From the IMG/VR virus record IMGVR_UViG_3300025097_000026, positions 1 to 32,659 of that record: DNA of 32,659 nt; one strand, written 5' to 3'. Shown one piece after another: positions 12,995 to 22,000 of the stretch (positions within the stretch are counted from its first letter, which is position 1; every line of letters starts with the position of its first letter). Both the position numbers and the translations under genes were made by a program. The DNA comes from a virus. The notes beneath the pieces are model-generated. The model was not told the DNA's origin and searched no databases. It saw only the letters and a list, made by a program, of their open reading frames with translations.

Positions 12995-14002
12995 ATGGCA
13001 ACAGTCGGAACGACTTATCTGAATATTGCAGATAAAGTCAAAAGACTCGATCCAAATGGCGAAAAAATCGCTACGATAATCGAGTTGTTGGCAGAGACAA
13101 ACGAAGTCATGCAGGACATGGTTGTTATTGAAGGTAACACGCAGACCGGTCATAGAACCACAATGCGTAGTGGTCTTCCATCGACAACATGGAGAAAGCT
13201 GTATGGCTACACCACACCATCTAAATCAACAACCGTACAGGTTGACGATACCGCAGGTATCTTAGAAGCATTCTCAATTCTTGATAAAGACTTGGGTGAT
13301 TTAGGGGGTGACGTTGCTGGTTTGAGACTTTCTGAGGATATGGCTTTTTTCCAAGCTATGAATCACGAATTTGTCCAGACTCTATTTTATGGCAACACGG
13401 ATACTGATCCGGAAGAATTCATGGGACTTGCACCTAGATTTGGTGACACATCCGCTAGTAATGGGGGGCAGATTATTGATGCCGGAGGTTCCGGTTCAGA
13501 CAATGCTTCAATGTGGCTAATCAAATGGTCTGAGAACCACACACACGCATTCTTTCCAAAAGGCACTACTGCTGGTTTACAGCATGATGATATGGGTGTC
13601 CAGACCGAAACAGACTCTAGTGGTGGTAAGCGAGTGGTTTATCAGACTCGTTACTTATGGAAAGTCGGTCTTTCGGTTAGGGATTGGAGGCACGTTGTAA
13701 GAATCGCAAATATTGACGTAAGCGCCCTGCTTACTATTGGTAGTGGCTCAGATTCGTCTGCAGACCTTATCAACGATATGATTGACGCTATGCACGCCAA
13801 GATGCAGAACCTTAGTGGTGGAACACTTGTTTGGTACTGTGACCGTGTGGTATATACAGCATTGACGAAGAAGGCAGTTGCAAAAGCGAATGTAAACTTG
13901 ACTTACGACACTTTTGGTGGTAACAGCCGTGTGATGCACTTCCAGGGCATACCAATCAAGAGGGTAGACGGTTTACTCCAGACAGAATCACAGGTAACAT
14001 AG
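12995..14002 (+). CDS. Major capsid protein
   Basis: 335 aa. Begins MATVGTTYLNIADKVKRLDP and contains LPSTTWRKLYGYTTPSKSTT, FFQAMNHEFVQTLFYGN and a long glycine/serine-containing middle, matching the HK97-fold capsid family of BPP-1-type podophages (Bbp17-like). ATG 12995 is preceded by GGGGAGG (12981-12987); the frame is open to 12920, but that part overlaps the scaffold gene and has no site. A terminator follows, consistent with high, separate expression. Confidence 0.9.
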   Translation: MATVGTTYLNIADKVKRLDPNGEKIATIIELLAETNEVMQDMVVIEGNTQTGHRTTMRSGLPSTTWRKLYGYTTPSKSTTVQVDDTAGILEAFSILDKDLGDLGGDVAGLRLSEDMAFFQAMNHEFVQTLFYGNTDTDPEEFMGLAPRFGDTSASNGGQIIDAGGSGSDNASMWLIKWSENHTHAFFPKGTTAGLQHDDMGVQTETDSSGGKRVVYQTRYLWKVGLSVRDWRHVVRIANIDVSALLTIGSGSDSSADLINDMIDAMHAKMQNLSGGTLVWYCDRVVYTALTKKAVAKANVNLTYDTFGGNSRVMHFQGIPIKRVDGLLQTESQVT

Positions 14003-14006
14003 TTTT

Positions 14007-14047
14007 AACCTTATGACAACCTTATGGGAATCATAAGGGTTATTTTA
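14007..14047 (+). terminator. Terminator after the capsid gene
   Basis: AACCTTATG (14018-14026) pairs with CATAAGGGTT (14032-14041) with one bulged G and a 5-base loop, followed by ATTTTATT. A second copy of AACCTTATG (14007-14015) lies just upstream in tandem and could pair with the same 3' arm. The T tract is interrupted, so read-through into the cement gene is likely. Confidence 0.65.
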
Positions 14048-14082
14048 TTAGTATTAATCCTTAGAACTTAGGGAGAATAATT

Positions 14083-14496
14083 ATGATTCTTGATAAAGAG
14101 AATTTATATTCAGACGATCAGGCATTAACCACGACTGCAGATTCAACGAATGTGTTGGATTTGGGAGTAGCCAATAGAGGTCCAGGTAATCCGATGTTGA
14201 TACTGATTCAGGTAACGACTACGTTTGCCGGTGGAACCAATGTGACTATTGACCTTGAAACTGATGATAATACATCATTTAGCTCATTGTCTACCGTTGG
14301 CTCTACTCAAACTATTGTTACTGCCACTTTGGTACAGGGATACAACTTTACCATTCAGTTTGTGCCGGATGCGATGGAAAGGTATTCAAGGCTTGAATAC
14401 ACCATCAGCGGTACATATACTGCTGGTAATGTTACAGCCGGAATTATCTTTGAGAGACAGACCTCGAAGGGCACGTTCCCAGTTGCTACTATATAG
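14083..14496 (+). CDS. Capsid cement (decoration) protein, Bbp16-like
   Basis: 137 aa, beta-rich (many Thr/Val). Starts MILDKENLYSDDQALTTTADSTN and continues VLDLGVANRGPGNPMLI, matching the Bbp16 cementing protein of BPP-1, a jellyroll protein binding the outside of the shell. Start after GGGAG. It follows the capsid gene after the terminator, as expected for a product needed in capsid-like amounts. Confidence 0.85.
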   Translation: MILDKENLYSDDQALTTTADSTNVLDLGVANRGPGNPMLILIQVTTTFAGGTNVTIDLETDDNTSFSSLSTVGSTQTIVTATLVQGYNFTIQFVPDAMERYSRLEYTISGTYTAGNVTAGIIFERQTSKGTFPVATI

Positions 14497-14609
14497 CGTG
14501 GTGTTGCTTGTGAATTGTTTTATATTGGGGAGGGTATACGCCTTCTCCTTCGGAATATTGTGGTTATTGTTACTGCAATAGCTTTAACGGTTTGATTTTT
14601 CATAGGCTT

Positions 14610-14643
14610 TCGTGGTGGTATGCAATACCGTGTATCACCACGA
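14610..14643 (+). other. Two-part RNA hairpin upstream of the holin candidate
   Basis: TCGTGGTG (14610-14617) pairs perfectly with CACCACGA (14636-14643). Inside, GTAT (14618-14621) pairs with ATAC (14625-14628) around GCA. There is no T tract, so it is not a simple terminator. It lies in the 178-bp gap between cement and the gene at 14675 and ends 32 bp before that start. The rest of the gap (14497-14609) holds no gene. Confidence 0.6.
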
Positions 14644-14674
14644 TATTCCCTAGATGCTTTTGAAGAGGAGAATT

Positions 14675-14884
14675 ATGAATATAATGAGTATTTTTCAAGA
14701 TGAAAACGGTCAGTTAAGTATGACCAGAATGGTACTGCTTCTTGTAACTCTTTGTATAGTAACAGAATGGCAGGTCGCAATATGGCTGAGTGATGGGGCA
14801 TGGACACCTGATGCCTGGCGTATGTCTATATTGGGCGGTACTGGCGTAATGAAGTTGATACAAAAACCATTTGAGAAGAAATAA
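14675..14884 (+). CDS. Holin candidate, small membrane protein (69 aa)
   Basis: The sequence MNIMSIFQDENGQLSMTRM is followed by one clear hydrophobic span, VLLLVTLCIVTEWQVAIWL, and a C-terminal part ending IQKPFEKK. 'DENGQLSxxR' before a membrane segment occurs in phage holin-like proteins. The start is set by GAGGAG just upstream of ATG 14675. It is the first gene after the head module. With only one strong span it could also be a lysis regulator or another membrane protein. Confidence 0.5.
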   Translation: MNIMSIFQDENGQLSMTRMVLLLVTLCIVTEWQVAIWLSDGAWTPDAWRMSILGGTGVMKLIQKPFEKK

Positions 14885-14885
14885 G

Positions 14886-15000
14886 ACTCCCCTTAGATGT
14901 ACAAATTCATCGGGGTAAAAACCGGTATAGAAAAGGTGATCCTAGACCAACGAACCGAGGTTCACGCCCTACTCCTTTGATTAGGGGAGGGAGGAGTGGG
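14886..15000 (+). other. Structured intergenic RNA region before the secreted protein
   Basis: Several hairpins in 115 bp: CCCC-TTA-GATG (14889-14899) pairs with CATC-GGGG (14908-14915); GAACC (14952-14956) pairs with GGTTC (14959-14963); ACTCCT (14971-14976) pairs with AGGAGT (14992-14997). CTCCCCT near 14887 can alternatively pair with AGGGGAG (14983-14989). The purine-rich 3' part is the ribosome-binding region of the next gene, so folding could control it. No known riboswitch or tRNA is recognised. Confidence 0.45.
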
Positions 15001-15011
15001 GAATTTATAAG

Positions 15012-15446
15012 ATGAAAAGGCTGTGTGCCTGTATCCTTGTTTCTATTTTTTGGTGTGGCGGTGTGGTTGCGTCAGAGAGCGCCTATAAAAAGGATCCGAT
15101 ATTTCAGGGCAAGACTGATACAGAGTGTATAAAAAAAACAGGGGTGGATCTCACTTGGGTAGAGTCTTTTAAGACTGAGAATTATGTGCATTATATTAAC
15201 AGACCAGTTGAAAATGCGCTTGTGGTTCATAAAATAGAGATGTTGCTCTTTGTTATCAAGGGCTTTGAGGAAGTTTATATAATACTGGGGCAGGAATACA
15301 GCGATAAAACGCAGAGCTGGATGTTGTTTGGGGTAGATATATACGATGATTATTCAGAGTTTACTCAGTTTTACAGAAAAATGCTATATGAATTAACCAG
15401 CCTAATCCATGAGCCGAAATCGAAGTGTATAATAAAAAATAACTAA
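15012..15446 (+). CDS. Secreted protein with signal peptide (144 aa)
   Basis: Basic MKR start, hydrophobic core CACILVSIFWCGGVV, cleavage likely after VVA (residue 20). The mature part (about 124 aa) has two further Cys (about 36 and 140) that could form a disulfide in the periplasm. Not recognised as a family. A secreted phage protein next to a holin candidate could be involved in lysis or superinfection exclusion (inference). The ribosome binding region GGGAGGGAGGAG lies 11-25 bases upstream. Confidence 0.7.
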   Translation: MKRLCACILVSIFWCGGVVASESAYKKDPIFQGKTDTECIKKTGVDLTWVESFKTENYVHYINRPVENALVVHKIEMLLFVIKGFEEVYIILGQEYSDKTQSWMLFGVDIYDDYSEFTQFYRKMLYELTSLIHEPKSKCIIKNN

Positions 15447-15460
15447 ACCGGCACTATGAA

Positions 15461-15649
15461 ATGCCTGAAGCAGAAATAAAAAATGAGAAGGAGATCGCAG
15501 ATCAGATATTAAATGCGATGGGGATACGAGTTCAAGCAAATTGTTATAATAAGGCTTTCCATAACAGGTTACAAATGAGAAATATACTGAAAAGCTGGAA
15601 AGAAGAGATTGATAAAGATAATATGCAGGTGCGGAAAACAGTTAAATAA
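15461..15649 (+). CDS. Small hypothetical protein (62 aa)
   Basis: Charged and helical, beginning MPEAEIKNEKEIADQILNAM. No good Shine-Dalgarno. Not recognised. Its last 41 bp overlap the zinc-ribbon gene starting at 15609 in another frame. Confidence 0.5.
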   Translation: MPEAEIKNEKEIADQILNAMGIRVQANCYNKAFHNRLQMRNILKSWKEEIDKDNMQVRKTVK

Positions 15650-15776
15650 AAATGAATCATATACATATCACACAGTTAAAACCGTGGAGGGTGAGAAAGT
15701 CACACTCTGTATTGATTGTTTTGAAAAGGAGGTGGATAGGGCTTGTGAAATATACAAGCATTTAATAGCTGAGTAA
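15609..15776 (+). CDS. Zinc-ribbon microprotein with TTG start (55 aa)
   Basis: TTG at 15609 after GGAAAGAAGAG; stop TAA 15774-15776. The product reads MIKIICRCGKQLNKNESY with a later LCIDCFEKEVDRA: CxCG and CxxC separated by about 30 residues, a zinc-ribbon layout. It fills what would otherwise be an empty stretch between 15649 and 15804. The ATG at 15653 lies in a different frame and gives only a 37-residue basic peptide. Confidence 0.6.
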   Translation: MIKIICRCGKQLNKNESYTYHTVKTVEGEKVTLCIDCFEKEVDRACEIYKHLIAE

Positions 15777-15803
15777 ACATTTATAACTCATAAGGAGGGT
15801 TGA

Positions 15804-16223
15804 ATGAAAAGTTGTGTTGTGGAGGACAAGATAGGAGCGTTTGTGGAGGCTGTAACAGCTTCCGAAAGATTTGATTTGTTGGGTACGAGTATAGAAGATA
15901 GTGAGTTTGTTCTCCGTGATACAAGTTTGAGCGAAGGGGTTGATGGCGCTTACGTTGAAGTGAGTGTTGAAGAAGTAATTGAAAAACCTCTTAACGACAT
16001 ATTAATTGTGTTGAATGTTGAAAGAAAGCCTATTGTTTTACAGGGCATTACGAGAATTGTGGGATATTATTCAAGAATTAATAATTGGAATAAATCAAAA
16101 GTCGGTGAGTTAAGAGACAGGATTATTTCAAGAGCAGATGGTGGATATGGATTTGGGAAGAAAGCCGAATCTTTAAAAGATGTTAATATGGACGATGCTC
16201 TTGTAGCCGTGAATAGCCTGTAA
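15804..16223 (+). CDS. NrdD C-terminus-like small protein (139 aa)
   Basis: Residues 82-106 (ITRIVGYYSRINNWNKSKVG, then ELRDR) match the C-terminal segment of anaerobic ribonucleotide reductase NrdD (SRITGYYRPVxNWNxGKxxEFxxR), but the catalytic barrel and the C-terminal zinc CxxC pairs of NrdD are absent; only one Cys is present. Similar stand-alone proteins are known in phages and are often called anaerobic reductase. A role as reductase partner or regulator is inference. The start follows AAGGAGGG. It forms a unit with the phosphoesterase region downstream. Confidence 0.55.
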   Translation: MKSCVVEDKIGAFVEAVTASERFDLLGTSIEDSEFVLRDTSLSEGVDGAYVEVSVEEVIEKPLNDILIVLNVERKPIVLQGITRIVGYYSRINNWNKSKVGELRDRIISRADGGYGFGKKAESLKDVNMDDALVAVNSL

Positions 16224-16314
16224 ATAAAAGTGTTGGATATAATTGGTACTTCAAATCGGCAAGAATCTAACAGATAAAGAGATTTTGGAAGACCACTATA
16301 TTTGATACTATATT

Positions 16315-17214
16315 ATGGAATTTAACCAAATAAATATTCCTTGTAATCGGCACGTTGACGAGTGGTTTACATTAATAGGACTTGGTGATATACATGAGGG
16401 TAATGCAGGTTGTGATTTAGATGCCTTACAGAAGGTTGTAGATAAGATAAAAGACAGCGCCACTTATTTCTGGATGGGAATGGGTGACTATATAGAAGCG
16501 ATAAATTTTTCGGACAAGCGATTTGATCCCAGGCAGGTAGCAAGAAAATATAGAAATGGAAGTATTGACCGTATATGCCAGGAACAGATTGAAACTATAT
16601 GTGAGATATTTTATCCGATACGAAAAAAATGTGTTGGGCTGTTAAGGGGTAATCATGAAGAAACTGTAAGGGCAAATTATCATTATGACTGTCTTTATGA
16701 TATGTGGAGACACCTTAACGATATTAAGGTTGGAATAAAGGGTAAATCAAAAACAGCAGAAGTAAATGTTAATAGTATTAAAAACCCTACTGTAAGACTC
16801 CTTTATGATGCAGCAGTAGTCAGGCTGAGTTTCGTTAATAGTAATGAAAAGAGTAAGCATCCTTGGAAAATATCTTTTGATATATATGGCACTCATAGCA
16901 ACATAGCCGGTAGAAAGCCTGGGGGAAAGGTAAATAGAATAAAAGATATCATGGCAGATTGGAATACGGTGGATGTTGTTATGGTGGGACACGGACACGA
17001 CCAGCCGGTTGCGCCTAGCACGGTATTGGGATTCAATCGATATGGGAAATTTATTTCAAGGGACCGGAGAGGTCTTATGTGCGGCTCGTTTTTAAAAACA
17101 TATACATTAGGATCTACAAGTTATGCAGAAAAGGCAGGGTATTCGCCTACAGAGATAGGAACTCCTTCGGTTCAGTTTAATCCGGTACAGGAGAAAGTAA
17201 GGGTTGTTGTATGA
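16315..17214 (+). CDS. Calcineurin-like metallophosphoesterase
   Basis: 299 aa. All metal-binding motifs are present in order: GDIHEG (24-29), GDY (57-59), RGNHE (111-115), YGTHS (191-195) and GHGHD (225-229). It should hydrolyse phosphoester bonds with two metal ions; the substrate (nucleotide, cyclic nucleotide, nucleic acid or protein) cannot be read. No signal peptide. No good Shine-Dalgarno precedes ATG 16315, and the 91 bp before it hold nothing recognisable. It overlaps the next gene (ATGATGG at 17211). Confidence 0.88.
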   Translation: MEFNQINIPCNRHVDEWFTLIGLGDIHEGNAGCDLDALQKVVDKIKDSATYFWMGMGDYIEAINFSDKRFDPRQVARKYRNGSIDRICQEQIETICEIFYPIRKKCVGLLRGNHEETVRANYHYDCLYDMWRHLNDIKVGIKGKSKTAEVNVNSIKNPTVRLLYDAAVVRLSFVNSNEKSKHPWKISFDIYGTHSNIAGRKPGGKVNRIKDIMADWNTVDVVMVGHGHDQPVAPSTVLGFNRYGKFISRDRRGLMCGSFLKTYTLGSTSYAEKAGYSPTEIGTPSVQFNPVQEKVRVVV

Positions 17215-17498
17215 TGGAATATGAAGAAGAAGAGAAAAAAGATGTTAGTGAAAAAAAAGAATTATATGATTGGCAAATAGAATTTAAGGGTTATATAGAA
17301 ATAAAGGGTAAGCATGAAAAGATGCCAACTTGTTATCCTGTATTAAGATATTTACAGAGGGCAATAAACGAGGCGATAGAAAAAGAGTCGGACAAGTTCA
17401 GGTTATATAAATACAATGCGGAAGTAACTGATTATGATGGAGAGGAAGATGTAGATTTTGAAAGTGATATTGAGCTTGACGAGGATATATGCGAATGA
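17211..17498 (+). CDS. Acidic hypothetical protein (95 aa)
   Basis: Very acidic at both ends (MMEYEEEEKKD; EEDVDFESDIELDEDICE) with a more ordered middle (WQIEFKGYIEIKG, YPVLRYLQRAINEAIEKE). Not recognised. Overlaps the phosphoesterase stop upstream and the lipoprotein start downstream, so the three are likely translated together. Confidence 0.65.
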   Translation: MMEYEEEEKKDVSEKKELYDWQIEFKGYIEIKGKHEKMPTCYPVLRYLQRAINEAIEKESDKFRLYKYNAEVTDYDGEEDVDFESDIELDEDICE

Positions 17499-17731
17499 AT
17501 ACTACTACTAAATTAGCGGCAATTAGCATCTTATTGGCGCTTACGAGTGGATGTATCTTCTTGCCGGTAGCTGGAGCAATTATAGGAGCCACAGGGACCA
17601 TCGCTGCTGCAAGGGTGAAGATGGAAGGTGATGTAAAGAAGGCAAAAGCCATTGAGGAGTTTAGGGATACGGTTGTTGGAAGCCTGGACGAAATAAAGGA
17701 AAAGATAGACGAAGTAGAGGATACTCAATGA
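17489..17731 (+). CDS. Small lipoprotein (80 aa), possible outer spanin
   Basis: The N-terminus ends in a lipobox-like LTSGC (Cys22), so a lipid-anchored mature protein of about 59 residues is predicted. The mature part has a Gly/Ala-rich stretch and a charged helical tail (GSLDEIKEKIDEVEDTQ). Small lipoproteins in phage lysis regions often serve as outer-membrane spanins, but no proline-rich Rz1 region is seen. ATG 17495, overlapping the previous stop, is an alternative start. Confidence 0.6.
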   Translation: MRMNTTTKLAAISILLALTSGCIFLPVAGAIIGATGTIAAARVKMEGDVKKAKAIEEFRDTVVGSLDEIKEKIDEVEDTQ

Positions 17732-18072
17732 CGCCAAGCGAATTTGCTATGTTGCGAGAAGATATTGGCAGGTTGTATGAGAAGGCTGATGATTGCGCTC
17801 AGACAGGCGCAAGAATTGAAGCGCAACTTGTTACACATAGAGAATATATTGACGAGTGTTATGCGTTTAGAGAAAAGCAGGTCATATTTAATAATGGCGT
17901 TAATGAAAAGTTTTTAAAGATAAAAATAACAAGAGAGCTTAAAGCTGAATATACCGGTGATGACAGAAAAAATGCTAATATTATATTTGACCGAATTGTC
18001 AGAATATTAACGGTTACGACAATAGCAATATTTGGGATATTTACTATATTGTTTAAATTTGGAATTTTATAG
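17728..18072 (+). CDS. C-terminally membrane-anchored protein (114 aa)
   Basis: A soluble helical part (SEFAMLREDIGRLYEKADD and following) and one membrane span at the C-terminus (about 93-112, ILTVTTIAIFGIFTILF). This topology is shared by hemolysin XhlA-like and some holin-associated phage proteins. The start overlaps the lipoprotein stop (ATGA). A lysis or membrane role is plausible but unproven. Confidence 0.6.
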   Translation: MTPSEFAMLREDIGRLYEKADDCAQTGARIEAQLVTHREYIDECYAFREKQVIFNNGVNEKFLKIKITRELKAEYTGDDRKNANIIFDRIVRILTVTTIAIFGIFTILFKFGIL

Positions 18073-18086
18073 AAAGGCGGTTCGTT

Positions 18087-18389
18087 ATGTTAGTGAAGAT
18101 GAAGGTAAAAAAAGATTGTTATTATGACGGTAGACTTCGCAAGGCAGGTGCTGTCGTTAACTACGACATGGATGACAGAGGTGAAGATGAAAACGGTGAG
18201 AATACTGAAATGCCGTCATGGGGCGAAAGGGTTGCTAATGAGGTAGAAGTAAAAGATCCTGAACCGGTAAAGACTGAATTTAAGGAAACGACTCTTCACG
18301 AACAGGCTGGTCCAAAGAAGTCAACAGTCACTAAAGCCAATACAGGTAAGAAAGTAGGAAATAAAAAGAAATCCAATAAAGGAAAATAA
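18087..18389 (+). CDS. Small phage protein with Lys-rich tail (100 aa)
   Basis: The start MLVKMKVKKDCYYDGRLRKAG resembles small phage proteins (MKVKxLxDCYYxGRxRKKGE) found near head or tail genes. An acidic middle and a disordered Lys/Asn/Gly tail (KVGNKKKSNKGK) follow. The start follows AAAGGCGG. Function unknown; it sits 3 bp before the adaptor gene and opens the tail module. Confidence 0.75.
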   Translation: MLVKMKVKKDCYYDGRLRKAGAVVNYDMDDRGEDENGENTEMPSWGERVANEVEVKDPEPVKTEFKETTLHEQAGPKKSTVTKANTGKKVGNKKKSNKGK

Positions 18390-18392
18390 ACT

Positions 18393-19001
18393 ATGTCGAG
18401 TCAGGTAGATGTCTACAATTTAGCGTTGGATAATATAGCATCAAAGGCAAGGGTAAACTCATTAACTGAGGATAGCGTAGAGCGTAAGACTTGCGAGGCA
18501 CAATTCTTTGCTGCCAGAGAGGTAGTTCTTGAGGACCACGATTGGAATTTTGCTTCTTTCTATGACACATTAACACTTGTTAAGGAGTCAACCGATACTA
18601 TACCCCCACCGTTGCCCTGGCTATACCAATACACCTACCCTTCCCTCTGCGTGTATGCAAGGGAGATTACAAGACAGCTTGATAGTGAAGAGGATGTGCC
18701 TTTCAGGGTAGACCTTAATGATGACAAGACTGCGAAGTATATTCATACTGATAAGCAGGATGCAATACTGAGATATACAAGGAGGATAACCAATATAACA
18801 CTCTTCACGCCAAGAGCAGTAGAGGCGCTTGGGTGGAAGCTGGCTACCATGATCGTAATATCTCTTAATGGTAATTTAAAATTAAAACAGAATGCGGAAC
18901 AGTCTTATCTTAATGCGATAGCAAGCGCAAAAGCATCTAATTTTAATGAGAGCGTAAATAGAAAGGCTGCGGATCCTTCATTAATACAATCTAGGAGCTA
19001 G
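18393..19001 (+). CDS. Tail tubular protein A (T7 gp11-like adaptor)
   Basis: 202 aa, the normal length. Begins with VDVYNLALDNIASKARVNSL, then ERKTCEAQFFAAREVVLE and DHDWNFASF, the conserved core of gp11-type adaptors; YARRIT-like (RYTRRITNITLFTPRAVEAL) and KLATMIV helices follow. It connects the portal ring to the nozzle. It is directly followed by the nozzle gene. Confidence 0.9.
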   Translation: MSSQVDVYNLALDNIASKARVNSLTEDSVERKTCEAQFFAAREVVLEDHDWNFASFYDTLTLVKESTDTIPPPLPWLYQYTYPSLCVYAREITRQLDSEEDVPFRVDLNDDKTAKYIHTDKQDAILRYTRRITNITLFTPRAVEALGWKLATMIVISLNGNLKLKQNAEQSYLNAIASAKASNFNESVNRKAADPSLIQSRS

Positions 19002-19003
19002 GT

Positions 19004-22000
19004 TTGCCTGTAAATAAACAACTATCTTTTGCAGCAGGTGAAGTTAATCCGTCTATTTACGGAAGGGCTGACCTGCAGAAATTCGACTCTGCTTGTAGAA
19101 CACTAAAAAACATGATTGTTCATGTTGAAGGTGGTGCAAGTAATAGGGCAGGACTAGAGTACATTGGTGCCGTCCATGACTCCACAGAGACAACACGCCT
19201 TATTCGGTTCAGGTTTAATACCGAACAAACATACATCCTGGAATTCTCCGACTTCTTCTTTCGTGTTATCAAAGATCAAGCCTATGTAATGCACTCTGCT
19301 GATACGGTCACAGCAGCTACCAGAGCCAATCCATGCGTTGTGACAATAGGCGCTCATTCATACGTTGTGGGACAAGAAGTGTTCATAAAAGATGTTGTAG
19401 GTATGACAGAGCTTAACAATATTTTTTATAGAATAAGGGCTGTAGCCGCAACCACAATAAGTCTTGAGGATATATACGGCACAGCTATAGATAGTTCAGC
19501 TTTCACTACATATTCATCGGGTGGGACGGTAGAAGTTACGCCAATATTTGCCACGCCTTTTCCACAGGCAGACTTGGCTAAATTAAAGTTTACCCAAAAT
19601 GCCGACACTCTTACCGTGGTACATCCTGACCACAATGGTATCTATGATATAACAAGGACAGCGCATGATGTTTGGACGGTATCTCAGGTGGATTTCACTT
19701 CACAGACTTCTGCTCCGACCACAGTAGCAGCGACTCCAAGCACAGCTAATACAGGATTTGTCAGAAATTATGTGGTTACGGCTGTAAATGATACAACAGG
19801 TGAAGAGAGCGTTGCGTCAAGTTCTAATAATGCAGACCATGACTTAGCTGCTGATGCGACAAGAACCAATGACGTAGCGTGGGACGATGTTGCCGGTGTC
19901 ACATGGAAGATATATTGTGATGATAACGCTTCGGGAGTATTTGGGTTTATTGGTAATGCGTCAACAAATGCCTTCAGCGACAACTTCATTACTCCTAGTT
20001 ACGATGTAACTCCTCCGGAAAACAAGAAACCAATATTCGTATTTGAAGATTTTGTCATCACCGGTGCGACTCAGGCAAGTCCCTGTGTGTTAACAATAAC
20101 GGCAGGGGGAAGAACTCCGGTTGTTGGCGATCAGGTGGATGTGTCTGCAGTTGTCGGAATGACAGAGCTTAACGGAAATACATACTTTGTGAAGGCAGCC
20201 ACTTCAACAACTATAGATCTTGAGGATAAAACAGGCACTTCTCTTAATAGTACAGGGTTTACTCCCTATAGTTCTGCCGGAGTTGCAAAGGTTTCCGAAC
20301 AGAATAAGTCTCCTAGATGTGTGACCTACCATCAACAGAGAAGAATATTTGCAGGTCCGGATGACACTCCTTCTACATTCTATACGACCAGAGTGGGACT
20401 GTTTGCAAATATGAATGTTTCTACCGTTACTCAGGCTGACGATGCGATAACATTTAATGTTGTAGCTGATGATGTTAATGAAATAAGGGATATAAAATCA
20501 CAGAAAGACCTGTTTCTCTTTACCTCGTCAGGTATATTCAGAATAACAACAGGCGAGAGCTTGGTCTTTTCTCAAACAAATATATCCTCAGAAGAACAGG
20601 AATCATGGGGGGTTAGCGATATTGAAGCGCTTAAAGTAGGTCAATCGTTCTTATATGTCCAAGACGGTGAGAGGGTTGTCAGGGACTTACAGGATACGAT
20701 TGAAGCAAATGGTTTTTCAGGTGATGATTTGACTCTCCTGGCAAAACATTTATTCAAGGAAAGGAAGATTGTTGAATGGGCTTACGCAAGAGATCCGGAT
20801 AGTGTTATATGGTGTGTAATGGATGATGGCACAGTTAATGCCCTTACATATCTCAGAAAACATCAGATTTGGGCATGGACACATCATGTTACCGATGGCT
20901 TGTTCAAGTCTATTGCAGCAATACCGGAGACTACTAGCGAATATGGAGTATATTTTGTGGTTGAGCGTACAATCGAAGGTACTACTGGAAGCGCCAGTAC
21001 GATGAAATATGTGGAGAGGTTGAAGAACAGGGATGTTTTAGATATAAAGGATTCATTCTTTGTTGATAGTGGTTTAAGCCTGGATGTTCCTATTACTATA
21101 TCCGGAGCGACTGCTGCTTCACCGGTAGTTGTTACTGCCACAGCGCATGGTCTTACCGATGCAGATTTTATTGATATTGCCGAAGTCGAGGGTATGACAG
21201 AACTTAACGGCAACAGGTATAAAATAGGAAATAAAAATACAAATAGCTTTGAATTATTTAACAGGACACAGAGCGTATATACAATCACGGCAGCCTCAAG
21301 AGCCGATCCTTGCGAGATTACTATTGGAACACATACTCATACCGAAGGTCAGCAGATAACGATTTCTGGTGTTGTGGGAATGACCGAGTTAAATGGCAAC
21401 ACTTATCAGGTTAATACTGTTACGTCTACTACAGTTACGCTCAAGAGCATAGCAGGTGTTGGTACGGATTCATCTGGATTCACGACTTATGTATCCGGTG
21501 GGAAGGCAGAGATTGATGCAGATATAGATGGAAGCGCTTTTACTGCTTATACAACTGGAGGCGAGGCAAGATTGGTTGCTACTACTTTATCAGGATTACA
21601 GCATCTTGAAGGGGAAAGCGTGTCTGTGCTTGCTGATGGTGGCACCGTACATAATCCCCTGGATGCTGATTTAACTACAAAGACGGTATCGGGTGGAGCT
21701 ATAACGATTGCAGATGGAGCATCAAGAGTTCATATAGGCTTGCCATATACGAGTGATTTAGAGAATATAGGGGTAGACCTGACTTCCCTAAATGGCTTTG
21801 GTGATGCTCTAGCAAGGAAGAAAACTATACCAACTGTCAAAATAAGGGTGCAGGATTCGGCAGGTATTAGGATTGGACCGAATGCAGATGAGTTGGAACC
21901 ATATAAACCTGAAGGAGTTGAGGCTAATGAAGGACCAACACTCTTGAATCAGGTCATAGAAAAAACCATGCTCAATGTGTATGACCACGATGGAACAGTA

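Noticed and set aside
14920-14985. tRNA-like sequence on the minus strand (resembles a D-arm segment GTTGGTCTAGG)
   Set aside because: No acceptor stem, anticodon stem or T arm could be fitted around it.
15653-15766. 37-residue basic peptide starting at ATG 15653
   Set aside because: The overlapping TTG-started frame (15609-15776) encodes a plausible zinc ribbon with CxCG and CxxC, while this frame has no features.
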